Source: an uncultured Lachnospira sp. (lineage in GTDB: Bacteria; Bacillota; Clostridia; Lachnospirales; Lachnospiraceae). From it: a DNA stretch of 16,299 nucleotides. This document shows positions 1 through 6,109 of the stretch, in pieces. The position numbers and the translations under genes were made by a program. The first letter of the stretch is position 1. Every line of letters starts with the position of its first letter. Below the pieces are notes generated by a model, which saw only the letters and a program-made list of their open reading frames with translations, had not been told where the DNA came from and searched no databases. Location of the stretch: contig CAKRKK010000032.1 in NCBI GenBank assembly GCA_934358235.1, positions 1-16,299 on the forward strand, written 5' to 3'.

Positions 1-71
1 TCGAACCCATGCGCCCGTGAAGACAAACGGTTTTCAAGACCGCCCCGTTATGACCACTTCGGTACCTCTCC
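1..71 (-). tRNA. tRNA-Ser (anticodon UGA), 3' end cut by window edge
   Basis: Read on the minus strand, the gene begins at position 71 with acceptor strand GGAGAGG, followed by a D arm. An anticodon stem GCGGT/ACCGT encloses loop CTTGAAA, which gives anticodon TGA. A long class II variable region follows, then the first half of a T arm (ATGGGTTCGA). Serine identity fits both the anticodon and the long variable arm. About 20 nt (rest of the T arm, 3' acceptor strand, any CCA) lie outside the window. It should read UCN serine codons, mainly UCA. It has its own promoter at 120-148. Confidence 0.93.
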
Positions 72-119
72 ATATTCACATTGCTGTGTTTTTTAATGTG
101 TCGCACCGACGACTTTGTT

Positions 120-148
120 ATAATATCATCGTGTATATGTTTTGTCAA
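120..148 (-). promoter_or_regulatory. Strong sigma-A-type promoter of tRNA-Ser
   Basis: On the minus strand a perfect -35 TTGACA (143-148) is followed by a 17-bp spacer and a -10 TATTAT (120-125, five of six consensus bases). TG one base before the -10 makes it an extended -10 element. Predicted initiation is near position 113, about 40 nt before the mature tRNA 5' end, which leaves a leader for RNase P to remove. The A-rich tract at 150-200 could act as an UP element. Confidence 0.85.
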
Positions 149-149
149 C

Positions 150-200
150 ACATTTTTTTAATTTTTTTATTTATTTTTTCATTTATTCTTTTATTTATTC
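150..200 (-). promoter_or_regulatory. A-rich tract upstream of the tRNA promoter, possible UP element
   Basis: About 50 bp immediately upstream of the -35 is nearly all A and T, with repeated AAATAAATAAAA-like runs on the transcribed strand. Such tracts bind the RNA polymerase alpha C-terminal domain at stable RNA promoters in other bacteria and can bend DNA. The composition is seen directly; the role is inferred from position. Confidence 0.5.
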
Positions 201-278
201 CTGGCAACCTTATCTAAACCCGCTTATTTACTGCATTTCTACCATTTCTTAATCTCATTTTATTTGGTAGCAAAATAT

Positions 279-1061
279 CTATTTTTTCAAAAACAATTCC
301 GTTATAAGGATATCTTCCGGAGTTGTAGCTTTAATATTAGTATATTCTGACATAGTTATTTTAACTGGAGCATTCATATATCGCTCTACTATCATGGCAT
401 CATCTGTTATTCCATTTCTATGTGTGTCCTCATATAATCTGTCATATGCTTCTGTAATAAGCTTTAGTTCAAATACCTGTGGCGTCTGAATCTGCCATAA
501 AGTACTTCTATCTGGTGTATTTATCGCCAGCCCGTTTTTATCTGCTACTTTTATCGTATCCTTTACCGGGACAGCCGCTACACAGGCCTTATACTTAGCT
601 ACAGCTTCTGTGCAGGCATTTATAATGTTATCACTCACACATGGTCTCGCACCATCATGTATATATATATATTCTGATTCCATGCATGATTTATAGTTAT
701 CTTCATCCGATACACTAACAGAATTATCCGGCTCTGCTATGCTGTTTTCCTTACAAACAGACTTTTTTTCTGCTTTTCTTCTTATGCAGTTAAGCCCTGA
801 ATATACTGAATCATATCTTTCTTTGCCGCCTTCTGTTATATCGATAACCTTACTATAGCCATTTTCGCTTATAAGCTGCCTCATATATTCCATATAATCA
901 GCAGCAGTAACTACAACTATCCCATCTATATTGGTGTTATGTTCAAATACATCTAGTGAATAACATATCATAGGTCTGTTATTTAATTTAATATATTGTT
1001 TGGGAATTGAACTTTTCATTCTTGAACCCTTGCCACCAGCAAGTATTATTGCATAATTCAT
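279..1061 (-). CDS. ispD: 2-C-methyl-D-erythritol 4-phosphate cytidylyltransferase
   Basis: The enzyme joins CTP and 2-C-methyl-D-erythritol 4-phosphate to give CDP-ME, the third step of the cytosolic MEP isoprenoid pathway. Family motifs appear in order: AIILAGGKGSRM with PKQY near residues 4-23 (nucleotide loop), GGKERYDSVYSGL at 78-90, IHDGARP at 134-140, VPVKDTIK at 164-171, QTPQVF at 192-197, TDDA at 219-222 and TNIKATTPED at 241-250. At 260 residues it is about 30 longer than usual. The excess is a Ser/Asp/Glu/Lys-rich segment around residues 95-128, just before IHDGARP. A good AAGGAG site precedes the ATG. The gene is last in the tex-tsaD operon, 72 bp after tsaD. Ribitol-5-phosphate cytidylyltransferase (TarI) is a relative; the motif set and lack of teichoic acid neighbours favour IspD. 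Confidence 0.9.
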   Translation of the reverse strand: MNYAIILAGGKGSRMKSSIPKQYIKLNNRPMICYSLDVFEHNTNIDGIVVVTAADYMEYMRQLISENGYSKVIDITEGGKERYDSVYSGLNCIRRKAEKKSVCKENSIAEPDNSVSVSDEDNYKSCMESEYIYIHDGARPCVSDNIINACTEAVAKYKACVAAVPVKDTIKVADKNGLAINTPDRSTLWQIQTPQVFELKLITEAYDRLYEDTHRNGITDDAMIVERYMNAPVKITMSEYTNIKATTPEDILITELFLKK

Positions 1062-1118
1062 ATCTATTATCTCCTTAAATCCAGAAGCACAAGCCTTTGC
1101 ATGTGTATTTTATTACCA

Positions 1119-1130
1119 GTATTGCAATAC
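1119..1130. repeat. 12-bp perfect palindrome between tsaD and ispD
   Basis: The sequence GTATTGCAATAC reads the same on both strands and lies 3 bp beyond the tsaD stop codon. It could be a protein-binding site or a small AU-rich hairpin. No T tract follows, so it is not a convincing terminator. Confidence 0.4.
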
Positions 1131-1133
1131 ATT

Positions 1134-2174
1134 CTAAATTCTTTCACCTAGTTTCAGGTTTGGTACAGCATTAAGATCATATCCGTGCCTTGTTCCAGCT
1201 ATGTACTCATAATATGCTGCAACACCTATCATTGCTGCATTATCTGTACAGAATATAGGCGATGGTGAATAAAAACTGATTCCATTCTTATCACATTCTT
1301 CCTTAAGTGTATTTCTTAGTGCAGAATTAGATGCAACACCACCTGCTAACGCAAGCTTATCCATCCCGCTTTCCCTGCAAAGACGGATTGCCCGTGATAC
1401 AAGTGCATCCACTACTGCTTTCTGAAAAGAGGCTGCAAGATCTGCTTTATTTACCTCTTCATTTTTCATCTGTGCTGAATTAATATAATTAAGTACTGCT
1501 GACTTTATTCCACTAAAAGAAAAGTCATATGGTGCATCATCCACCTGTGCTCTTGGGAATATGACTGCATCTGGATTTCCTTCTTTAGCAAGCTTGTCTA
1601 TCTTAGGTCCTCCTGGATATCCTAGTCCAATAGCACGCGCAACCTTATCAAAGGCCTCTCCCGCCGCATCATCTCTTGTTCTTCCTATTATTTCAAACTC
1701 TCCATAATCTTTAACCTTAACCAGATGTGTATGCCCACCTGAAACAACCAGTGCTGCAAATGGTGGCTCAAGTTCTTTATTCTCTATGTAATTAGCTGCT
1801 ATATGTCCCTCTATATGATGTACTCCTACAAGCGGTTTACCTGTTGCGAAGGCTAATGCCTTTGCCTCAGCAACCCCAACAAGCAATGCACCTACAAGTC
1901 CAGGTCCATATGTTACACCTATTGCATCTATATCTTCCAATGTCACCTCTGCCTCTTTTAGTGCCATTCTTATAACTGGATTAATATTCTCTATATGCTT
2001 CCTGGATGCTATCTCAGGAACCACTCCGCCATATTCTGTATGTATTGATATTTGTGAATTGATAACATTTGATAGTATTGTTCTTCCATTTTTTACAACT
2101 GCTGCCGCTGTTTCATCACATGAACTCTCTATCGCAAGTATCAATACATCCTTCTTTTCTTCCTTATGTTCCAT
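1134..2174 (-). CDS. tsaD: tRNA N6-adenosine threonylcarbamoyltransferase
   Basis: TsaD (Gcp/YgjD, Kae1 family) transfers the threonylcarbamoyl group from TC-AMP to A37 of ANN-decoding tRNAs, with TsaB and TsaE in the bacterial complex. Visible motifs are [14 protein letters not shown] near the N-terminus, [11 protein letters not shown], the metal motif HHIEGH (His120 and His124 in the numbering used here), [28 protein letters not shown] and CTDNAAMIG (metal Asp311). The length of 346 residues is normal. An in-frame ATG lies 12 bp upstream at 2186, but the ATG at 2174 has a GGGAG site five bases before it and the upper one has none, so 2174 is preferred. It follows the anchored hypothetical gene and precedes ispD. 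tsaB and tsaE lie earlier in the same operon. Confidence 0.96.
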   Translation of the reverse strand: MEHKEEKKDVLILAIESSCDETAAAVVKNGRTILSNVINSQISIHTEYGGVVPEIASRKHIENINPVIRMALKEAEVTLEDIDAIGVTYGPGLVGALLVGVAEAKALAFATGKPLVGVHHIEGHIAANYIENKELEPPFAALVVSGGHTHLVKVKDYGEFEIIGRTRDDAAGEAFDKVARAIGLGYPGGPKIDKLAKEGNPDAVIFPRAQVDDAPYDFSFSGIKSAVLNYINSAQMKNEEVNKADLAASFQKAVVDALVSRAIRLCRESGMDKLALAGGVASNSALRNTLKEECDKNGISFYSPSPIFCTDNAAMIGVAAYYEYIAGTRHGYDLNAVPNLKLGERI

Positions 2175-2179
2175 ATGTT

Positions 2180-2184
2180 CTCCC
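2180..2184 (-). promoter_or_regulatory. Ribosome binding site deciding the tsaD start
   Basis: GGGAG on the minus strand, five bases before the ATG at 2174. It overlaps the upstream candidate ATG at 2186, which has no comparable site of its own. Confidence 0.7.
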
Positions 2185-2216
2185 ATCTGCAGGTCTTAAT
2201 ACCTGTTTATAATCAT

Positions 2217-2244
2217 TTAGATCTTCTAACTTAGGTCTTCTAAC
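2217..2244 (-). repeat. Tandem 14-bp direct repeat over the stop of the anchored hypothetical gene
   Basis: On the minus strand GTTAGAAGACCTAA is followed directly by GTTAGAAGATCTAA: two 14-bp copies with one difference. The first copy contains the TAG stop of the upstream gene (2240-2242). It looks like a small slippage duplication. Confidence 0.75.
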
Positions 2245-2821
2245 TAAAATCAACTGAATCTACAAGCTCCCAATATAATATTTTCCATCTTCCAAACGTA
2301 TCTTTCCTAAGCGTAAACTTAGTTCCAGAAATCTTTAATGTGCTTCCCTCCCGTATATAATATACAAGCTGCAGGGACGCATATTCCCTGTTGTTAAAGG
2401 TTGTGTATCTTGTATCATTGGCACTCTGTATACTAAAACTGCTGATTCTTGCATCATTATTTCTGTATATGCTGATGTCCTCTTTAAGTGCTTTTAGGAA
2501 TTCATCATCTGTCTGTGTATTCTTAAGTTCATCATCAAAAAGTAACCTTGCCTGAGCTCCAAGCTTTTCTATATCAGCCTCTGTTATATCACTCTCATAA
2601 TACTCTTTTGTTATTCTAGCATACAGCTTTACAACATCCCTGACAGATTCAGGATAATTATCATTTATATTTCTTGTTGTAAGATAAGCAAGTTCGTCAT
2701 TTGTAACTGCCTTTTCTGTTGCATCCTTTTCCTGTGGTTTATTGGCAAGATAATAATAATACCCAATACATAATGCTGCGCATAATATCACAGCTACTAC
2801 CATTCTCCAATGTTTTTTCAT
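2240..2821 (-). CDS. Conserved hypothetical protein with N-terminal membrane anchor
   Basis: This 193-residue protein begins with Lys/Arg and one hydrophobic segment (about residues 7-26), followed by a Lys/Glu-rich linker. That pattern suggests a single-pass protein with its C-terminal domain outside the membrane, or a signal peptide. The rest is soluble and slightly acidic. Residues 55-125 look helical, and 130-193 look beta-rich (FNNREYASLQLVYYI, LKISGTKFTLRKDTFGRWKILYW). I recognise no catalytic motif. It resembles small anchored proteins common in Lachnospiraceae (possibly the DUF6715 group, from memory and unverified). The start lies 3 bp after the rnz stop, and its ribosome binding site GAGGAG is within the last rnz codons, so translation is probably coupled. 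The short 14-bp repeat at its stop is unusual. Confidence 0.8.
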   Translation of the reverse strand: MKKHWRMVVAVILCAALCIGYYYYLANKPQEKDATEKAVTNDELAYLTTRNINDNYPESVRDVVKLYARITKEYYESDITEADIEKLGAQARLLFDDELKNTQTDDEFLKALKEDISIYRNNDARISSFSIQSANDTRYTTFNNREYASLQLVYYIREGSTLKISGTKFTLRKDTFGRWKILYWELVDSVDFS

Positions 2822-2824
2822 AGG

Positions 2825-3739
2825 CTACTCCTCATCTTCAAAGTTAAGCGTAACACTCTGTCTGTCTTTTGCTGCCTTTACATTTTTAAATATACTCTTT
2901 ATATTTCCAATATAATCTGCCGGCCTTATAAGCGATGGACTATAATGTGTCAGCCACATTTCTTTGACTTTTGCCTTACTTGCAAGCTCTGCTGCTTCAT
3001 AAAAAGTCATATGCTTATATTCCCTTGCTTTGGCATCTTTATCCTTTTCTCCATACATGCCCTCGCATATGAAAAGGTCTGATTCCAAAGCATTATCAAC
3101 AATAGCCTGCACTGGTCTTGTATCCGTACAATATGTGAGCTTAATCCCCTTTCTGGGTGCTCCCATAACCATATCTGATGTATATCTGACACCAGCATAC
3201 TCTGCTTCCTGTCCATGCTGGAGCTTATTCCATATCTGACAAGGAATCCCCAGCTCTTTTGCCTTATCAACGTTAAACTTTCCTATTCTTGGTATACTTA
3301 TCGTGTAACCGTAACAGGTAACAGCGTGATTTACACGAAATGCTTCTATCTCATAGCCCTTTATGGATATATGCTCCTGCTGCCCTGTAAGCTCTATCAT
3401 ATTTATTTCAAATGGCAATTCTGGTGCAATAACTCTTAAGGAATTCACAACTCTCGTAAGCCCCTTAGGTCCTATGAGTGTGAGTGGTTCCTTCCTTTCA
3501 GAATTCCCCATGGTAAGCAATAATCCTGGCAAACCACTTATATGATCTGCGTGATAATGGGTAAAACATATAACATCTATAGGATTATAGCTCCACCCTT
3601 TTTCCTTAATAGCTATCTGTGTACCCTCACCACAATCTATAAGAAGGCTGCTTCCATTATATCTTGTCATAAGTGAAGTAAGCCATCTGCCCGGAAGCGG
3701 AAGCATTCCACTTGTTCCTAGTAAACATACGTCCAGCAT
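2825..3739 (-). CDS. rnz: Ribonuclease Z (tRNA 3' endonuclease)
   Basis: A metallo-beta-lactamase-fold enzyme that cuts the 3' trailer from tRNA precursors, chiefly those lacking encoded CCA. In a 304-residue product numbered from this start, the zinc motif HYHADH is at 61-66, a further ligand candidate is His138 in NHAVTCYGY, Asp206 lies in LTYCTDTRP, His243 in YKHMTFYEAA and His265 in LTHYSP. DCGEGTQ near residues 36-42 is also typical. A longer reading frame reaches a TTG at 3775, but the ATG at 3739 has an AAGGAGAG site and the family begins with a strand like MLDVCLLGTSG, so 3739 is used. It sits between rimI (53 bp upstream) and the anchored hypothetical (3 bp downstream) in an operon with three t6A genes. 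Confidence 0.95.
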   Translation of the reverse strand: MLDVCLLGTSGMLPLPGRWLTSLMTRYNGSSLLIDCGEGTQIAIKEKGWSYNPIDVICFTHYHADHISGLPGLLLTMGNSERKEPLTLIGPKGLTRVVNSLRVIAPELPFEINMIELTGQQEHISIKGYEIEAFRVNHAVTCYGYTISIPRIGKFNVDKAKELGIPCQIWNKLQHGQEAEYAGVRYTSDMVMGAPRKGIKLTYCTDTRPVQAIVDNALESDLFICEGMYGEKDKDAKAREYKHMTFYEAAELASKAKVKEMWLTHYSPSLIRPADYIGNIKSIFKNVKAAKDRQSVTLNFEDEE

Positions 3740-3747
3740 AGTGGTTT

Positions 3748-3755
3748 CTCTCCTT
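3748..3755 (-). promoter_or_regulatory. Ribosome binding site deciding the rnz start
   Basis: AAGGAGAG on the minus strand, 8 bases before the ATG at 3739. It supports that start over the TTG 36 bp upstream. Confidence 0.75.
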
Positions 3756-3792
3756 TTCTGAATATTTATTATCAAACAGTATTTTTATACTA

Positions 3793-4245
3793 TCATTTTA
3801 TTATCTCTATTATCTTTGACATTACAATAGCATCTTCTACCGGCTTTTCATAAAATCTTTTTCTTGTACCTATTGAACTATATCCGAGCTTTTCATACAA
3901 CTTCTTTGCTGCCTCATTGCTCTGTCTTACCTCAAGAAAAAATACAGTAACGCCTTTTTCCTTTGCCCTTTTTTCAAGCTCCGTCAATAAAGCCTCTGCA
4001 ACGCCTCTTCTCCTGTATGCAGAATGCACAGCAACGTTTGTAATATTCCCCTCTCCCATAACAGTCCACATACCACAGTATCCCGCTATTTCTCCTGTAC
4101 ATTCACACACCAGATATACATTATCAGGATTGCCGGCTGCATCAGCAAAGGATTGTCCTGACCAGGGAAGTGAAAATATTTCTTTTTCTATCTGTGATAC
4201 ATATTCTATATCTCTGTCTTCCATTGCTCTTATATGGTATTCCAT
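3793..4245 (-). CDS. rimI: Ribosomal protein S18 alanine N-acetyltransferase
   Basis: A GNAT-family acetyltransferase of 150 residues that transfers acetyl from acetyl-CoA to the N-terminal alanine of S18. Visible parts are the N-terminal strand-helix (YHIRAMEDRDIEYVSQIE), FSLPWSGQSF, the acetyl-CoA loop VHSAYRRRGVAEALL, LEVRQSNEAAKKLYEKLGY and a final strand with AIVMSKIIE. An upstream ATG at 4266 would add seven residues, but the ATG at 4245 has GGAG seven bases before it, and RimI normally begins this close to the first strand. rimI adjacent to tsaB is a recurrent arrangement in Firmicutes. Other GNAT substrates cannot be excluded from sequence, but neighbours and motifs agree with RimI. 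Confidence 0.9.
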   Translation of the reverse strand: MEYHIRAMEDRDIEYVSQIEKEIFSLPWSGQSFADAAGNPDNVYLVCECTGEIAGYCGMWTVMGEGNITNVAVHSAYRRRGVAEALLTELEKRAKEKGVTVFFLEVRQSNEAAKKLYEKLGYSSIGTRKRFYEKPVEDAIVMSKIIEIIK

Positions 4246-4252
4246 AAGGTAT

Positions 4253-4256
4253 CTCC
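4253..4256 (-). promoter_or_regulatory. Ribosome binding site deciding the rimI start
   Basis: GGAG on the minus strand, seven bases before the ATG at 4245. The alternative ATG at 4266 has only weak AAGACA-like sequence upstream. Confidence 0.7.
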
Positions 4257-4279
4257 ATTCCGACATATGATTATTTGTC

Positions 4280-4981
4280 TTAATCAGCTTTATTATTATG
4301 TTCTCTTTCAGCCTGTGAAGGTCTAAGATAATCCGGTTTCATAAGGTCTGAATTAATAGTTTTTCCCTCCTTGGCCATATTAATAGCAGCAAGTGCCACA
4401 CTTGACGCTCTCTGCGTCCTTAAAGGTGCAGGGCTGAAGGTATAATCACACTTCAGGTTAACCTCAATATAATCCTTTGCCACTTCTATTCCATCTCCGA
4501 CAAATACAACCTCTTCATTCCTGTCATTTAATATTGACACAAGCTCCTCATATGACATAAGACTCTGTCCCATCTGTGTCACAAGACTATCACCATCAAA
4601 TCTGTAGAGTCCTGTGTAAAGATGCTTTCTTCTTGCATCCATAACAGGACATATAAGTCTTTTATCGCCAACAAGATTATATGCCATTGCCTCTAAGGTT
4701 GGTACCGCAACCATAGGCTTATCCTTTGCAAGGGCTATGCCTTTTCCTGTCGCCGCACCTATTCTAAGTCCTGTAAATGAACCTGGTCCGTCAGATACCG
4801 CAACTATATCTATATCTGACACATCTGTTTCTGTCATTTTGCATATTTCTGCTATCATTGGAAGTAAAGTTTGTGAATGTGTTTTTTTGTAATTAATAGT
4901 ATATTCAGCAATTAATGTCTCCTCAGTCATAATTGCAACTGATGCCGTAACTGCTGAACTTTCAATAGCTAATACTTTCAT
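4280..4981 (-). CDS. tsaB: tRNA threonylcarbamoyladenosine biosynthesis protein TsaB
   Basis: TsaB (YeaZ) is an inactive paralogue of TsaD with the same ASKHA fold. It is the dimer partner that supports TsaD in t6A formation. Seen here: the N-terminal MKVLAIESSAVTASVAI strand-loop, KKTHSQTLLPMI, the diagnostic VSDGPGSFTGLRIGAATGKGIALA near residues 63-86, and PTLEAMAYN. It lacks the TsaD metal motif HHxxxH, as expected. The length of 233 residues is normal. The ATG at 4981 has GGAG five bases upstream. The gene lies 26 bp after tsaE and 34 bp before rimI. Confidence 0.95.
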   Translation of the reverse strand: MKVLAIESSAVTASVAIMTEETLIAEYTINYKKTHSQTLLPMIAEICKMTETDVSDIDIVAVSDGPGSFTGLRIGAATGKGIALAKDKPMVAVPTLEAMAYNLVGDKRLICPVMDARRKHLYTGLYRFDGDSLVTQMGQSLMSYEELVSILNDRNEEVVFVGDGIEVAKDYIEVNLKCDYTFSPAPLRTQRASSVALAAINMAKEGKTINSDLMKPDYLRPSQAEREHNNKAD

Positions 4982-5007
4982 ATATTCTCCAATCCTGTCA
5001 TTAGTTT

Positions 5008-5430
5008 TCAGGTTCTGACTTCTATTCTTCTATAATCAAAGCCCTTGGACAAATCTTTATTAATCGTAATATAGGTTGTATTCTCCGGCATAATCTCTTC
5101 AATAAGATTGCCCCATTCTATAAGGCACACTCCATCCGAATAAAAATATTCCTCATATCCAATCTCATCCATTTCTGTTATGTCGCCTATTCTATATACA
5201 TCAAAATGATATAATGGAAGTCTTCCTTCATGGTATTCCTGGACTATCGTAAAGGTTGGACTATTAATGGGTTCATTTATGTCAAGACCTTTAGCAAAGC
5301 CCTGTGTAAATACTGTCTTTCCAACACCTAAATCACCATCCAGACAGTACACCTCGCCTGCTTTCGCCGACCTTCCCATATTGTAACCTAACTCATAGGT
5401 TTCTTTAGAATTATACGTTTCTTTAATCAT
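5008..5430 (-). CDS. tsaE: tRNA threonylcarbamoyladenosine biosynthesis ATPase TsaE
   Basis: TsaE (YjeE) is the P-loop ATPase that acts with the TsaB-TsaD dimer in t6A synthesis. In the 140-residue product the Walker A motif GDLGVGKT is at about 32-39. NSPTFTIVQEY follows (the SPTF segment typical of the family), then YHFDVYRI and CLIEWGNLIEE with the conserved Trp. The frame continues upstream to a TTG at 5442, but the ATG at 5430 has GGAG six bases before it, so it is preferred. The upstream spacer toward the YcxB-like gene holds a tandem repeat that ends within a few bases of this ribosome binding site. Confidence 0.94.
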   Translation of the reverse strand: MIKETYNSKETYELGYNMGRSAKAGEVYCLDGDLGVGKTVFTQGFAKGLDINEPINSPTFTIVQEYHEGRLPLYHFDVYRIGDITEMDEIGYEEYFYSDGVCLIEWGNLIEEIMPENTTYITINKDLSKGFDYRRIEVRT

Positions 5431-5436
5431 ATTCTG

Positions 5437-5440
5437 CTCC
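5437..5440 (-). promoter_or_regulatory. Ribosome binding site deciding the tsaE start
   Basis: GGAG on the minus strand, six bases before the ATG at 5430. It overlaps the alternative TTG start at 5442, which has no good site of its own. Confidence 0.7.
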
Positions 5441-5446
5441 AATTTC

Positions 5447-5530
5447 CAAGCTTTCTTAGATTATATTATTGTGCTGACCTTGCAAGCTTCCTCAGATTAT
5501 TCTTCATTATTGTGCTGACTTTGCAAGCTT
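5447..5530 (-). repeat. Imperfect tandem duplication at the 3' end of the YcxB-like gene
   Basis: Two adjacent units occupy 5447-5482 (36 bp) and 5483-5523 (41 bp), differing by a 5-bp indel and a few substitutions. A partial third unit (7 bp) extends to 5530. The core ATTATTGTGCTGACYTTGCAAGCTT (plus strand) occurs at 5465-5489 and 5506-5530 with one mismatch. The copy nearer the gene carries the last codons and TAA of the YcxB-like gene; the other is a non-coding echo of them in the spacer before tsaE. Confidence 0.85.
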
Positions 5531-6037
5531 GTCTGCATTTACCTTCACCTGAAATGCCTGTAAATGCTGTTTTGCCAGATTAATAAATTCCTCTGCCCTG
5601 CCATCAAAATCTCTTACTGGGATTATCGTAGCGTTGATTGTTGTCAGATATATATCTATATTTCTCCCATCAAACTTTATTCTATATATCTTATCCCAGG
5701 AAAGCACTTCTGTAACATCGCCAAGGCTTACCGTTATTCCTGAAGCATCCATCCTGTAATGTACCTTTTCCCTGAAGGTAACAACACTTATCATCTGTCT
5801 TTTTGCTCTAAGCTTCATATCAAGCGATGGAAATATAAGAAAAAACACTCCAAACACTCCTACCATAAGTGTATAAGATATATTTACCTTACCTGCCGAC
5901 ATCACAGCAAGCACTATTAATATGAGAGCCAGCAATATCTCTGCTATTCCCGATACTGTATGATACTTATGATAGAACTTAAAGCTTAAAAGATCTTTTT
6001 CTGTTACCTTGCTATCGAACTCAATAACATTATCCAT
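5507..6037 (-). CDS. YcxB-like membrane protein
   Basis: The 176-residue protein has a short cytoplasmic N-terminus (FDSKVTEKDLLSFKFYHKYH), two membrane segments (about residues 30-48 and 53-70), a basic stop-transfer region (KLRAKRQ) and a C-terminal soluble domain at about 85-165. That domain holds YRMDASGITVSLGDVTEVLSWDKI, DIYLTTINATIIPVRDF and a final helix. This layout matches the YcxB-like family, whose function is unknown. An upstream in-frame ATG at 6076 lacks a good site; the ATG at 6037 has AAGGCGG about nine bases before it. It lies 72 bp after tex and about 76 bp before tsaE. The last six codons sit inside a tandem repeat. Family membership is fairly secure; any role is unknown. 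Confidence 0.82.
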   Translation of the reverse strand: MDNVIEFDSKVTEKDLLSFKFYHKYHTVSGIAEILLALILIVLAVMSAGKVNISYTLMVGVFGVFFLIFPSLDMKLRAKRQMISVVTFREKVHYRMDASGITVSLGDVTEVLSWDKIYRIKFDGRNIDIYLTTINATIIPVRDFDGRAEEFINLAKQHLQAFQVKVNADKLAKSAQ

Positions 6038-6109
6038 TCTGTCGTTCCGCCTTTCTGTCTTAGAATTATGCTGCATCTGCCATTATCTGGATTATTTTTC
6101 AAATGCATA

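Noticed and set aside
17..217. Plus-strand open frame of 66 codons across the tRNA and its promoter
   Set aside because: It overlaps tRNA-Ser and its promoter, is low-complexity in its second half because of the T-rich tract, and has no ribosome binding site.
279..1061. Ribitol-5-phosphate cytidylyltransferase (TarI) in place of IspD
   Set aside because: The full IspD motif set is present and there are no teichoic acid genes around it; the insertion alone does not favour TarI.
3007..3270. Minus-strand frame of 87 codons inside rnz
   Set aside because: It is an out-of-frame shadow within the RNase Z reading frame, which carries intact catalytic motifs.
2810..4270. Several plus-strand frames of 60-117 codons opposite rnz and rimI
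   Set aside because: They are antisense shadows of strongly supported genes, with no ribosome binding sites and no recognisable protein character.
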